From positions 31,322,599-31,386,598 of the forward strand of contig NC_087063.1 in assembly GCF_963678635.1 (NCBI RefSeq): DNA of 64,000 nucleotides, written 5' to 3'. Positions 1 through 13,900 of the stretch are shown here, one piece after another. The position numbers and the translations under genes are program-made. Each line of letters begins with the position of its first letter. Positions within the stretch are counted from its first letter, which is position 1. Source of the DNA: Symsagittifera roscoffensis. Taxonomy: Eukaryota; Xenacoelomorpha; Acoela; Convolutidae. The notes under the pieces are model-generated. The model was not told where the DNA came from and searched no databases. It worked only from the letters and a program-made list of their open reading frames with translations.

Positions 1-381
1 GGGGACTAAAATATCTCAATCAAGAACATCAGAGCTACGCTATCAAAGAAGGTCAGTAATTATATTTTAGTTTGATAATACATCTGCTAAAAACTCGAGT
101 AACACTCTTATTGAAGCAATGATATTAATTGTTGGTTTCTGGAAAAAAGTTCATTTTTAAACCTGGAACTTTTGAATCGTTCCCCTTCATAAGTTTTCGT
201 AGCAGTTTCTATGATGACTTTTGATCCAATGTGTTTTTCACCAATTGAATTCGTTTTTTTTTCTATATCGCTAAAAATTATCACAACTTCCAATACACCT
301 TCCTGCTGAGTTGGAATAAATGTAGTACTTCTAGAATTGACTGCGATTGATTAACCTATTTGAATTTGTGAGTATAGTCAG

Positions 382-3300
382 TTTGTAGGAGCTGGTGATG
401 TTGCAAGGTTTGTCGAGGAACGCAACCTAATTGAAGCCATCAAAAGACACAGACCTGACCAAGTCCAGCGAGCTCTCAAAGCTGCTGGAATAGAACACTT
501 ATCCAAGGAAATATTCGTCGAGTACACTAAAGACCTCACACCTCAGGACTTGACCGACTTTCTCATGAGTACCGGCGTTAGTGAAAAGGTTTTAGGGGAA
601 CTCATGAGACGTCTCACTGTATCTCAAGTACTGACGGTTTTGAAAATAGCAGATCTTTTCCCGCTAAATTTGGACTTAATGGTTCGATCTTTCCAAAACA
701 TGGTCGACGCCGCGCAAGCCCAGTTTTTTGCCGAAATAACAATTGCGGATCCTTCAGTGTTTAACGGATTCAATAAATACCCTCCTGACTTTAAGAAGAA
801 CTTAATGCTTACAGTCGATTATTTGCCGAGCGTTTCCGAACTGGCAGCTTTTATGCGACAACATAATCAAGAAGCAAAACGGGAAGTTGTTAATCTAATC
901 GACTATCAGCCAACGCCTGCGGATTTGATTTACGCGTTCCGACATACAGATCCCGAAAACGTGTCCATCATGCTTCACAGTGCTGGTATAACAGTTTACC
1001 CTCTGGAAGATGATTGTGTACGAACTTTCAAAGACAAAGGCAATGGTTATGCTAATCGGGTTCTGATAAACTCAGGTTGCAACGCTAACAAAGCAACTCT
1101 GGAATTGGGACTGCAAGCTTTGAATCCTATGGAGCAACAGCAAGTGGTAGCTTGCGTTGGTATAAAACCGCCTCTTTGCGAACCTTTACTACTTGAGACT
1201 TTGAAATTACTGCGACCAGATGAAGTTAAACGTGCCATAAAGGACGCAGGATTTTCATTTGATTCGGTTGAAGAAATAACCGAAGTTATGATGAACAAAT
1301 CGCCAGCTCAACAAGAAGAAATTCTTGAAAAGTCAGGTGCCCAGTTTGTTCCTTTAACTGAGAAAGGTCTTTCAGATGGCCTTGGAGCTTTTACGCGTGA
1401 AAAGTTACGACAAGTTTTGTCCATGATTAATCAGTATCCGCCAAACTATGAAGATACTTTGTCAGGGTTCAAAAGTTTGACAATCGATAAGCAGAGGGAG
1501 TTTTTAGAAGAAAGTGGATCTCGAGCGTTGCCGACTGAAGATCAAATGAAAGAAGGTTTTCAAGCTTTGAGCACTAAGGGTGATTTTCTGCTAAAAGCAG
1601 GTTACATACCTTCAAAAACCGAGCTCGTGGATATGTTAAATAGTACTGACGAATCGGTAAGGCGCGAGGTTATGACAAACATTTCAGTTTCGTTGAATGC
1701 TAGTGATGTGAGCTTATTTCTGAAAGCACTTACGCCACAAGAGGGTGAAGCGGCTATTATCGCATCGGGAGTGCTGGCGGTTCCAAACCCAGATATGATT
1801 ACACAAGCGTTGCAACGTCAACCTGACGAAACAGTTCGTAAAATCATGAAAGCTGTTTCTTATACGCCTGATTCCGAAGATATCGTTCATGGTTTGCAGG
1901 CATGTTCAAAAATAGACGTTGAACGAATTTTTAGATTGGCTAATATTAAACCTCCGACATCAGAAGAAACATTAGTTGATGGTTTGAAGACTTTAAGGCC
2001 AGATGAGAGTCATAGAGCTGTGAAACAAGCGGACATTGGAAGTCCGACAATCAAGGATATTGTCAACAATATCAAAACGATGTCGGATCATGAGCAGTTG
2101 GAAATTGTCAAAGCGGCGGGAATGGCCGTTATACCTGCCACTGAAGCAGCAGTTGCTGACTTCTTGAAAAATAAACTGAAAGCAAAACAGCGACAGATTT
2201 TGAAAACTATAGATTTTCCTTCATATTTAGATTTGATTGAAATAGTCAAAGATTTAGATTTGGCAAAACAATGGCAACTTATTGAAGACGCGCATATCGA
2301 TTACTACCAGAGGCTGATCCAAGATTCAGAGCGACTTCAAGTTGTTTTAATCGAAGGTCTAAAACACTGCAGTCCGGTCCAACAAGCTCATATTATTAAA
2401 CACGCTTGTGACAAACTGCCTTCAGAAATAGCTCAGTATTACCTTTCACTGTTGCAGATTGATGAGCGAAGACGAATATATCAAGAAGTTGGACCTTATC
2501 CGAACGAACACAGCTCGCTATGTGAGTTAGTCCAGATAGTTACCTGTATGTCACCAAAAGACAGGTACGACTTTTTAGACATGATCGTTGTCGACGACTT
2601 ACCGAATGAAATAATCAAAAAGACATTAAAAGCAAAACGTCCTACAGAAATGCAGGATTTAATGCAGGAATTGCAATGTCTAATGGAACCTTATGGACCT
2701 TTATGTCGAAAGGATAATGATAAAATTAGGTGTTTTGTGATCGATTACCTCCAAAGTTTACCAGATGTAGCCACAAAAGAAATACTAAAGTTAGCCAAAA
2801 AGTGTCTAATTACACTACTAACTGTTCCGCCGAAAGATTGTGTTCCAGTTGAACCTGTGACAAAACTTTTGAACACAATGCCCGAAGCGGATTCGGTGGA
2901 GGCTGTTTCCAAAACGGAGCTGCAACTTCGTGCCATGTTGTTACGTCATTTATTATCCGACGTCGCCGTTCGGAAACTTATGAATTACCCGACGATTGAG
3001 GAGCTGGTGACTGAAATTGTGAGTTTAAAAAGCCGAGACCAAAACACATTGATGCAAAGACTTGTTAGTGAAGTTTCTTTGGAGCAATTTTTATCTGACG
3101 ATATTGTTTTGCGAACTCTTTTGAGTTTGCCGAGTGATAGAAGAATCAGAATAGTCACGACAGCTTGCGATGTTCAGTTTTTATACGCACATTGCCCGCC
3201 CTCGCCTGAAATCATTTCACGCATTCTTGGAAACATGCCGACAGGCATGTCTTTAGATGTCATTCGTCATTCGGGAAATTGTGAACTGATTGAAGTCTGT

Positions 3301-4917
3301 TCAAGTCTCACAACTGAAAAAGTGATCGATTTTATATGTAACAGCGAGTCGGAAGAATCGGCTAAAATTCACGATTGTGTTTGGAACAGAAATGGAGTCC
3401 CTTGCACAAGGTTACAAGACTCAAATTATCTTCAGGAAATCGAATGCAGACTAGAAGCTAAAGCATGTGAAGACGCTAACAACTACCGAAACACGATAGT
3501 TTCTGAACTTGAAACAGCAAGACGGGAAATTGAAAACTGCACAGAAGCCAAGTTGCATGGAATAAACGCAGAGTTAGAATCGCACATTAAATCCGAATGT
3601 TGTCGTCTGGCCGAAAAAGTTGGCAAAAACTTGATTGATAGTTTCTTAGCTATGGCCGAAAATTTTTCCGTTCAGCAACGACAACAAGCTGCCGATGCTA
3701 ATTACGGGGAGTTAAAATCATTGAAAGCAAAGAAAATTTGCGATGAAGTGATGTCATCTGGGATCTACCAAGCAATACCAGCAGTGACTCATGGTATAAG
3801 CGATTTAGTTCACGAGTATTGTAGTAAATTGAAAGATTTACTAAGTGGAATGAACAATACTATAACAGGAGGACCAGCTAACCCTGCCGCGACGGGTAAT
3901 AACTTCAACAATTGCTGCACTTGTTTGGGTAACTCTTGTTGTGGACCAATGATGGGTCCTTCGTGTATACAGCAACCAGTATCAGGGGACGGTTTTTGTC
4001 AACCTTGTGGCGGGTCTAAAATTATGTGTTCAATGAATGAAAGCATTAAGCAAATGTTATGCGGAATGGAAGAGCTTTTTATGACACTTGACTGCCGAAA
4101 AGGATGCGGTGGCTGTAGCGGCGGGGGATGTTGCAAGGAAGAATGTCGGGAGGTTATCGAGCGGGAGAGAGATCGTTTCCGTTCACTTGAAGCGATGCTG
4201 CGGGAAACTGTAAATGACGCTCGCGGCACTGCGCATGTTTTGATCCAGTCGGAAGCCGAGAAGCGAATGGCGAGCGACGAAGACCATGTAAGGAGACAAA
4301 TGTATTACCGAGAAGATAAAGAACGTGAACTAGAACGACTTCGGTCAGAAGTCTGTGAAATGAGGTCCCGTTTTGAGCGGGATTTGTGTCAAAAAGAAAT
4401 CGCTCTAAGGGACGAATTGGAGAGAAGAAAGCAGGAATATGAACGGAAAATTGACGAGTTATTAAGGCAGCAACACGCCGAGATCGAAATGATCAAACAT
4501 CAAAGCGCTGATTATAACCGAGATTTCGAACATCAAGTTAGAAGCGAAGCTGAAGCCAGAAGCAATCACTACTTAGCCGAAATGAGACAAAATATGATGT
4601 GTGAGTTCGACAAGGAACTATGTTCGGCTAAAAAATCTCATGCCGACGAAGTTTGTCAAATACATCTGAAGTATAAATCTGAAATCCAGGGTATCGAGAG
4701 TGCATTATATCGAGTGGTACAAAACCGAAGTGTGGTGATTTACCATGACGATGTATGTGCGGACATGCCTTCGAATATGTCGGCTTTGGGTAGAATCAAA
4801 CAGCAGATTCACGAAGTTGGCGATTACACTGAATGGCTGAACAGATTATTGGAAGAGACGAAATGTCGCGAAAAGCAACTTCGTGACTTTTTGGACGAAA
4901 CAAGATGCACTTTACAG
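382..4917 (+). CDS. Gene A exon 1: helical repeats, coiled coil, Cys/Gly-rich block, coiled coil
   Basis: One 1,512-codon exon. The frame stays open left to 364, so in-frame TTG (550) and ATG (565) are not the start; repeat-like sequence lies upstream of them. I place the acceptor at gtcag|TTT (381/382). Residues ~1-620 are degenerate repeats of about 31 residues, with recurring signatures such as RPDQVQRALKAAGI (451-492), RPDEVKRAIKDAGF (1213-1254) and RPDESHRAVKQADI (1996-2037), usually followed by a P-T/S-x-E turn and a GL/GF helix end. Residues ~620-1010 look helical but less regular. Residues ~1010-1135 look coiled coil. Residues ~1175-1255 are Cys/Gly rich (for example CCTCLGNSCCGPMMGPSC). 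The rest is a charged coiled coil. The donor is CAG|gtttcc at 4918; the open frame beyond it to 4986 reads into intron. A short possible upstream exon end (donor gtcagt at 52) cannot be confirmed. Confidence 0.85.
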
Positions 4918-7900
4918 GTTTCCTTTTTCTATTATGAGCTGTGGAGCATAAAATTTATGGCAAAAATTGTTGTAGGTTCTTTCTGAAAGCTTACAATAAA
5001 CCACAAAATTTTTCTACTGACTACTTGTTGGGCGAACTATGTGCATACTAACATGGGAGGGTCTAGAATTTTATCTAGGGGGGGGGGGGGGGGGGGGGGG
5101 GGAGAGCGGATTTTCAAAAAATAAGATGGAAGATTTTGAAAACAAAACAGGCAGAAAAAGCGCTTTTGATTCAGAGCGCGCTTTGGGTCGGGAGGGCGTC
5201 GAATCCCTGAGAAGGGGGAGGCGTCCACCACCCGCCTCTCAATCGAAAATTATAATTTATTTAAGACGGAGTTTGCCAAATATGCGGCTGAAGTGGAGCG
5301 ACTGGACATGGATCTATGTGAGCACAAAAACCAGCTGAAGGCAGCGCATGACGAGAACTGCTGTCTGAAGAAGACTATGCAGGAGAACGAGCGGGAGTTC
5401 GAGGCGGGCACTCTAGATAAAAGACACAACCGATTTTTTTCAAATTTCACGGCAGTTATATTCATTTTCAAGCAAAGAAAATTGTTTCGGTGAATTCATA
5501 AGGATCGTTGTAATTTAAGCAGTTTTGTCTTTTTCCTTGAAGATTGATTAGTGTTGTCGTACAGTAGCTGCAACTGCAGCCACACTACAGTAACCTTGGG
5601 GAGTGCGTATGTTATTTATGTCGAATCAAAAGAGACAAACAGATCTAAAAGATTCAACTGAATTAACAATTCGAGATCTATAATTTGTTATACTTACTTA
5701 CCCTGAGGTATCACATGGCGCAGTCGGCAGGATTCTTGTCCCAAGATAACAGAACAGACAGGTGTTTTGGACCTCAGCAAATTCGAGGTTATTTTTTGCC
5801 CTAGGAACGGAGAGGAAAAAGAGAAACTTGAGTTTAGGAAAATGGTAGCTCTGGCAAAATTTTCATTCGAAAAAGCAAAAAGTATAACATATGAGAGAAA
5901 CAAATTATTCGCGAAAATACAGGAAGCAGGCGAGTCGCTAAAATCTTTGCATGCCGCACTAACTGCGCAAGCAGCAAAAGCGGAGCTTGGCACAATAGAA
6001 GACGAATTAGTTCGAGATCTGTTCATTTCAAAAACGAAAATTACAGCTCTGCAAGATACGTTGACTTTTAAAACATTCACACCTGACGAAAATCTGAAGA
6101 TAGCGCTTAAGTATGAACGAAGCAAACAAACGAGGCAAGCCTTTCAAAAATCATATGCTAACACTGCAGGTACAGGCAGTCTAATGGGATCACAATTAAA
6201 GATAAAGCAGGAACTCAATATGGAGGTCGGAAATAGAGGAGGAAGTAGCAGGCGATCAAATAAAAAGCCTTACAAACGGAGGACTTGGGATGCTAAAAGC
6301 AACACAAAATCTAGAGCCGATCAGAAGCAATGTACAAGGCGTCGAAAACCTTTAGGGGAAGGATACCTAAAAAATTGCCCGGCTATGGGCAAAACATGCA
6401 AGAATTTTAACATCCAAATCACTTTGCTCGAATGTGTCGGTCACAGCAGCTCAACGAGGTCGCAGAGGAATTATCTAGTTCAGAAGAAGAATGTAATCTC
6501 ATCACAAGTTTTGATTCCTGCGATGACTACGAGATCATGGTGGTCGAAGAAGAGAATATGTCCGTGAAACAAATAGAAGATTACATTTTGGATAAACTTG
6601 AGAAGAGAAGAAATCAAAATGTAAGTAAACGGCATGGCAGTCCTCAGATTTTAAGGAAAATCGACATTCGGAGAAATCCCAAATCAGAACAGATAAAGTC
6701 GCTACAGGCATTAGTCAGAATTGATAACCAGATCATCAATATGACTATAGATACGGGGAGTCCAGTGTCGTTTTTAAACTGGGCAACAACTAAACAAATT
6801 CTAGAAGAGTGTCCAAAAACGAAATTCATACCGGCGAAAAGCCTAAACTTATCAGCACACTTTGTTGACTACAACAAACAACCTATTCTAATTTTGGTCG
6901 GCATGAAGGCCGATATCAGGTCAGCCGGATGGGAAGTGAAAGGGGCATCGTTTTTGGTCACTGAACGTCGCACAAGATGCATACTAGGATTGGATCTCCA
7001 GAGCAAGATTGGGATACACACAATTAAAAGGACCTCACCTACAGAAAAGTCAAGGTTTGACGTGCTACTGTGCGAGCAGTCACAAGGTTAGAAAAAACTG
7101 TTTTAAAAAAAAATTTTCGGACCTTTTTGATCGTCAGGGCATATCAAAAAATTACATAGTAAGTACGAAATTTGAATATCCATTATGTCCAATACAAGAA
7201 AAAGGTCGAAGAATAACTATTCACATTCAAGATAAAGTTCAATCGGAACTAACTAAATTGTTATCGGAAAGACATATAAAGAATTTGGATAATTGTGCCA
7301 GCGACGGTTTCATTGCCCCAATTGTCATCACAGTGAAAAAAGACGACTCAATCAAATTAGCGTTAGACTCTAAACCTATTAACTGACAACTGTTTAAAAA
7401 CAAATATCAGATGCCAAACGTCGATGAACTTCTAGATGGAGTCAGTCAAATTGTTACTGCAAATGCAGCAGGTACGTTGTATTTCACAGTTTTAGACATA
7501 AAATACGCATATAGCCAACTCAAATTGACTGCTGAAACATCAAAAAGTATAATTTCAATATCGTGGGGGGACAAGCAACCGGTACGTAGAGGTTTCTTAC
7601 AGGCTTCTATGGTCTGGCGGACATGCCAGCGGAGTTTCAAAAAGCCATGGCTCGTACGCCGAACCACGCTCAGAATGCATTTTGTTTCTTAGACGATGTT
7701 TTGGTTGTTTCGAAAGGGGAAGAAAAAAGAACATGAAAAGTTAGTTTTGGAGGTTCTAAAAAGGCTAAATGACAAAAACTTAGCATTGAAAGTTGTTAAA
7801 TGTGAGTTATTCCAGTCGGAGGTGAATTGGCTTGGACATAAGCTATCATCATCGAGTATTGTTCCAAAAATAAAGAAAACCGAAGCAATTGTTAATTTGA

Positions 7901-10900
7901 CTCCACCTAAATCACCAAAACAACTGCGATCCTTTATGGGTCGCATCAACCACCTGTCAGAATTATTTCCGCATGCAGCGAGTCTAACTGATAAACTTAA
8001 GCCTTTATTAAAGAAGAAAATGAAAAGAAGAAATTAAAAAGTATCAAAATGCCGGTGAAGAAATTTGAGTGGGAGGAAAAACACTCAATAATTTTTGACG
8101 AAATAAAGAGAGCAGTGGCGAACATTGCACAAATTATTTACTATAACCCGGCAAATGATACACAAGTGAGATGTGACGCGAGTCACATTGGCCTCCGGGC
8201 CACTCTCGATCAAAAACAGAGGTGGGGGAGGGGATGCCAATTGCTTTTGCATCAAGGTACTTGAATACACGAGAGAAAAAATATTCGACAAATGAGCTAG
8301 ATTTGTTGGCAGTAGTATGGGCTGTAGACAGATTCAAACATTACTTTTTGGGTAGAAATTTTACCATAGCTACGGACCATAAAGCGCTAACATCTGCTTT
8401 AGGCTAAAATCGTTTAAACAAGATGTATCATTCTCGACTCACAAGATGGGTTGATAGATTTTTACCATTTTAGTTCAAAAACATGCATATACCTGAAAAA
8501 GATATGGGTATAGTTGATTTTCTATCAAGAGAACCAAATGCAGAACCTTGACCAGAGTCGGAACTGGATGAGAAGTTCGTAGCAACATCGATTGAAAATT
8601 TTCATAAAGCTCTCTACTGTTTGAACAATCGGCTATTGGATATGGCCGAGCCGGCTCGAAACGAATTTATTCTAGAAAATTCTAGTAACAACACTGGCGG
8701 TGACGATAACGTAAACACGTCATCCCACGGTTGCTATCGGTTCAAAACGAACAAGGCTCGACCGGAACGAAAACGGTCAAGACTCACGAATTTCAAACTC
8801 TAAAACAAACACTTTATGCAATTTCTCTCATTCAAATCAGTAAGCCAAGAATTTATACAAAAATTTGGTTAAAAACTTGATGATGGAAAACAATGGAAAC
8901 GCGGAGATCAATAAAGACAAGGTGGAGAACAGGAGCGGTAAGAAGAAAGTGAGGATAAGTGACATGAGACAGAGTGGGGGACACGATCAAGTGACAGAGG
9001 AAGTAATGGAAACAACTTTCCAACAAACAAGATTGATAAAACGGGGAATAGGAGCTACCGACGAGGACACAGACAACTCAGACTTAAAAATACCATATGC
9101 TGAGCGGAAGATAATGCGGCAGCAGATTAAGAATAAAGACGAAGCAGCGACTTCTACATCGGCGAGTCTAATGGGTAAAGAAGGAGCGTCAGCATCAGCT
9201 GCTTGCAGCGAAATGGCAGTGGACAAAAATGAGAGATCTCAACTAGTGTCTTTTTGGGATTTAGTGGGTTCCGAGGGATCGGAAAAGCCAAAAACGATGC
9301 TTGAACTGGAGGCACAGACACAATTGGTCAGTCCTAATGCAATCGAGACTTGATTTATTCAAGTGGAAGGTATGCCGATAGTTGAGGTGGACCTCACGGC
9401 GGACAGTCCGGACGAAGATGATCACGAAGTGAATGCGGTTTTAAGAAGAATCAGCCATCACTCCAGAAAAGATGAGCTAGGTACCAATGACGCAACACCA
9501 GGCGAGACAGAAAATCTAGCGCGATTGTTTGACCAGACACTACCATGGAGGATACGTGGATGGACCGCCTCAGAAGAGTGGTCGAACGAAACGATAGACA
9601 TAGTTTTGAGATGATGGGCCCATACACGAATTCTTTATGGAACCAGTTGAGCGTAGTGGATGACTGCATTCTCGTAAACGATAGGTTAACGGTTCCTTGT
9701 CAACTGCGCTCGGCACTACTTAAACGGATTCATCAGGGTCATCCCGATCAAGAGACAATGCTCAATGTGTAGCACTACTTGTGCTGGCCACACATGCACA
9801 AGGACTTCGTTAATTTGACCGAAGAATGTAGAAGCTGCACTCGCTATGGTAAGGTTGCTAAATATATCATTCCCAAAAAATGCTACTAAACCACTGCCAC
9901 TGCTAACGCAGCCGGGCCAAGAGTTACAATTAGACTACGCTGGACTGCTTGAAGATCATTCGAAAATTTACTTATTGGTAGCAATAGATAGGTATTCAAA
10001 AGTTCCATCGGTGAAAATTACTAAATTGATTGGGGGAACCTACATTGACACACATGGAATACCAGAATCTATAAGAACTGATCAGTTTTCTGGGTTCAAA
10101 GTAAAACGAATGAAAAACTTTTGTTCCGAAAACAACATCGAACAAAAATATTGCCCGGTGGGAGATCACCGAGGATGCGGTTTGGTAGAACGTACTATTC
10201 AAACAATTAAAAGAAGATTAGGAGTAATGCTTTTAGACGAAAATGTATCTTCGATAAAGCTCTGCCTTAGCACGATAATTCGAGACCATAGATGGGCGAA
10301 ACAAAAAACCATACAATTCTCACCGTTCGAAGCTCATTTTGGTTGTCTTCCAAAAACAGAATTTAAGATATTAAGAGGTAAGTTTTTAGCAATTTCTGAT
10401 GATTTAGATAAACAGCACTTGGAGAGACCAGCACTCACGGCTTCGTAATTACGGAAAAGAATAGATCAATCCAGGGATTATGTCAAGATAGTACCTAAGG
10501 GATCAGACAGTCGGGATGTCAGTTCGATGTTTAAACAGCAGTCGTTACTGGCAATGGATAGAGACTGGGCCAAAACCTTAAAGACGCTGCTCGAGGCCAA
10601 TGCACGCTGGAATGCCACTCGACGGGATTCATCGGATAGTGATATCCGGAGTTTGGTGAACGAAACGAGCACGATAAATCCAGACATAGGAAAGGAACTG
10701 CTGTACTCGTGGGAGAAAGGGTTTATCGAAGAGCAAAACAACGTATGGCCACCAGTTCTGCTTTGCAAGGACGAAATTCGGAACAGCGGAAAAGCTCTCA
10801 CAAATCTTCTAGAAGGAAAGGTGACGTCGCAAACGCCATCCACGGTGAAGACAGCTGCTGGAGCAGTATACAGAAAAAGTGAAATCGCACAGTCGAAAAT

Positions 10901-13900
10901 TAAGTCACCACTGCCTTCACAATCCACAAAGAATACGAAGTCCTCGAGGGGGAAGAGGTGAAAAACAAACAAGGCGGAAAGAACGTCCGCTTACAGGAAA
11001 CTCTTGATTCGGAGGATGAGGAGAGTTATAAGAAAAAACTGACAAATCAAAGCTACAGAGCGCTTCCAGGACAGTCCGGTAAGAGTAACCTCGAGAGACA
11101 CCGAGTCAGGGGGGAATAATCCTGGCTGTAAAACGGGCGAAACCCAACAACGGTGGGCCGACGTTGAGTATGCAAAAACAATTCAGCGAAAGCAGTCCAA
11201 TGAAGAAAAATAAGACGCCGACCGTACAAGAAGCTCTTAGAGCAAAAGCTGCTACAGCAGTTTCAGACGCACAAAACGCGGACGGAATCACCGAAAATCC
11301 TGGACGGTCAAATATGAACACCCTTCATCCGTCAACTCCGATCAAACAGGCGAAATTAAAAGAAATTAATCGTCAGACAATTCCAGAAGCTATTTTGGAG
11401 GCGTTCCAAAATCAAGACATGACAAAGGAAGAATGGGAAAAAATGGCAAATCAAGTTTTAACAGGAAGGATACAAAAAACGGCCGAAGAAATTCTCACGT
11501 CCAGAGACGCGGAGCTAGGTGATGATGACGTACACACTGACACACTTCCAGGATTCTCGGATGAATCAAGCAAAGACGAGCATTAGGGCAACATCGCACC
11601 AATTCAGAGGATTAATCGGTAAACTAAGAACCAGGGACTTAAAAGTTATGGCGATCCAATTAAGCACTCAGTACGCCTAATCTGTTCCGAGGAGGACTTA
11701 ACTGATTTGAAAAAAGCTGCCTTGGAGGCATATCGCCTCAAATTAGCGAGTTTTAAAACGAACAATAACAAGTTAGCAGAGACGAAGTTAGGGATATTAG
11801 AAAGGCACTTATTTCGAAGAAAATTTGGATATGCTTCGCTAGATGTAACACGATCATGGATTGCTTCGTGGAGGGTCCCACTGACATTTGATATTCCAAA
11901 CAAAGATAGAGAGACGATGTGACTTAATATCATGGACAGATTCAAGTGAATTAACAATTTGAGATCTATATTTTGTTATACTTGCTTACCCTGAGCGTAG
12001 AGGTATCACAAGTGTCTTGATTTTTTGAAGGTGATTTTTTAATCAATAACTTCACATTATATTGTCTCGGCTTGTTTTTGTTTCAAAACTAGCCTTAAAT
12101 CTGATCTAGTTTTTTCAGAATTTTCGATTTTTTCGATATCTTTTGTGTTGTATTGCAAGTGGTGCGAAACTCAGCTTCGCCTCTTTGTTTAATTATTGCT
12201 TTTAACTTAGAAAAAAAATCATTTTTTTCTAAAACAAACTTGAGCAACCAGATAGTCCTTGAATTCCGTAGTGTCTCGCGCCATTAATATTTGCACTAAC
12301 ACGACTTCGTATCAGAGACAGAGTTTTCAGTGCACTTTTTCATCTGAAAAAAAACTTATCTTGTTATAAAAAATTGACATCAATTTGTGGAAATCTGATG
12401 TTGAATGACAACAAATGTTGATATATTATTCCCATGTTATTCATGAATTTTCCCAGGGGGTACTTCCCCCGCCCTCACTTTTTAAGAAATCCATTTTTGG
12501 CAGATCGACTCCAAAATTTTTCTAATATCCTCATTTTGAGAGGAAGCGCGCGCCAAAAAAAACGCAACTTTTAAGTCAAATTTTTCTAAAAAGTGCCCAA
12601 AAACTGTTTTTTTGACCTGTTTTTTTTTTTAATTTGCCTGCGGCGCAGAAAATTGGGACAAAGCAGCGTCTTTTTACTGCTTTAGGAAAGCTCGGAAAAT
12701 CAATTTGGTCGACCAAAAAAAATGGTCGTCAAAATCTTCGAAATTTTTTTGAAAATCCGCCCCCCCCCTCGAAAAAATCCTAGATCCGCCCCTGCATTTT
12801 CCCCAAAATGGAGTGTGTGCCTTTTGGAGGCCTGTATGAGGAGAGCAGATGAGCACGCGAGAGACCTGGACAAGCAGCTGCACGAGGCTCAGTGTCAGCT
12901 GAACAGTTTCTGTGCTCACACCCACGAACCAGCAATGGCCAACGCAAATGCAAAGGCATGTCATGTTTCATGTATGTTTATTTTCGGTCCGTGGTGTTCT
13001 GTCCTTTTCGCATAACTTTTGGTAAAATTCATCTCTTGGTAGGAAAAGTACAATATATTTCTTCCTTCCCTTTTTCTGATGCGATTGTTTTCCAGCTCTC
13101 TGATTTTATTACTGCGCAGCTATTGGGCCGTACTTTCCATGCATACTTTCATACCAGCAACGTCGTTAAGGGAAATAGCAAGCATATTCAATGCTAGCGT
13201 AGTTTTTTGTTTACTCAACTTTTTCGAGGGCTGTGTGATTTTAATCTTATCATTTTCTGATATTATTGTTCCGACTTTTGTAACGAAAGTAACGAAAAAA
13301 ATGTGCTCGGAGTGGGTTTTTTTTCTTCAGGCAAATTTCGTTTTTTTTTAACTAGCCATTTTGACAGAATTTTTTTTTTTATATCATTCGAAACCTATGG
13401 TTTATGGTTGTCCTGAGCTTAAAATTGAAAAGATGTTTCACCTGTGATTTTTTTTCGTAAAGCTATGGGGGTTTGAACATTGGCATTTTAGCCAACATGG
13501 GACAATTAATACGCGATATTTTTCGCGCTTTAACTCGTAAGCGGAGATTTAATTGCGATCCGTATTACAAATTGTTCCAAATTGGTTTAAGTAAGCTTAT
13601 ATGCTTATATAAATGATTTGTTAAAAGGAGCAAAATCTATCATATGGCGTGTGGGGGGATATTTTTACAAAAAATCTCAAATTTTGAAATAAAAATTTTA
13701 TTTTATTTTATTATTATTAATGTTTTTTTGTTATTACTTCTCCATAGACCTTAAAAGGCTGTCGGCACAGTCAGGGCTACGTCCTCATGCGAGCCGTCTC
13801 GTTGCCGTTTATGTCTTCTTGAATGTCGTTTTTTTATGAGGCGTATTTTTTTATTTCTCTTTTAACTAAACTTCTATTTGATGATAGGTTGTGTTTTTGT

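Larger units (their letters stand above)
5552..12010 (+). mobile_element. Gypsy-1: old Ty3/Gypsy LTR retrotransposon in intron 2
   Basis: This is a broken fossil (roughly ten or more breaks). Parts recognised in order: LTR end (~5640-5715), primer-binding site at 5716, a short gag-like region, an aspartic protease with a DTGSPVSF core (~6750), reverse transcriptase with an F-x-DD box (~7690), RNase H (~8270-8410), integrase (~9700-10370), a long basic tail to ~11900, and the matching LTR end (~11935-12010). The protease-RT-RNaseH-integrase order is that of Ty3/Gypsy and excludes Copia. The primer site is complementary to a serine-tRNA 3' end. Only the last ~75 bp of the two LTRs align well, so the left limit (5552) is approximate and the element is old. 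Confidence 0.8.

Noticed and set aside
550-4986. A complete single-exon gene that starts at 550 and stops at 4986
   Set aside because: The frame is open upstream to 364 with repeat-like sequence, the 550 codon is TTG, and the C-terminal 23 residues read past a donor at 4918 into intron.
5080-5102. Poly-G run as a functional G-quadruplex
   Set aside because: It is the variable homopolymer of a dispersed repeat with copies elsewhere in the window; there is no sign of selection.
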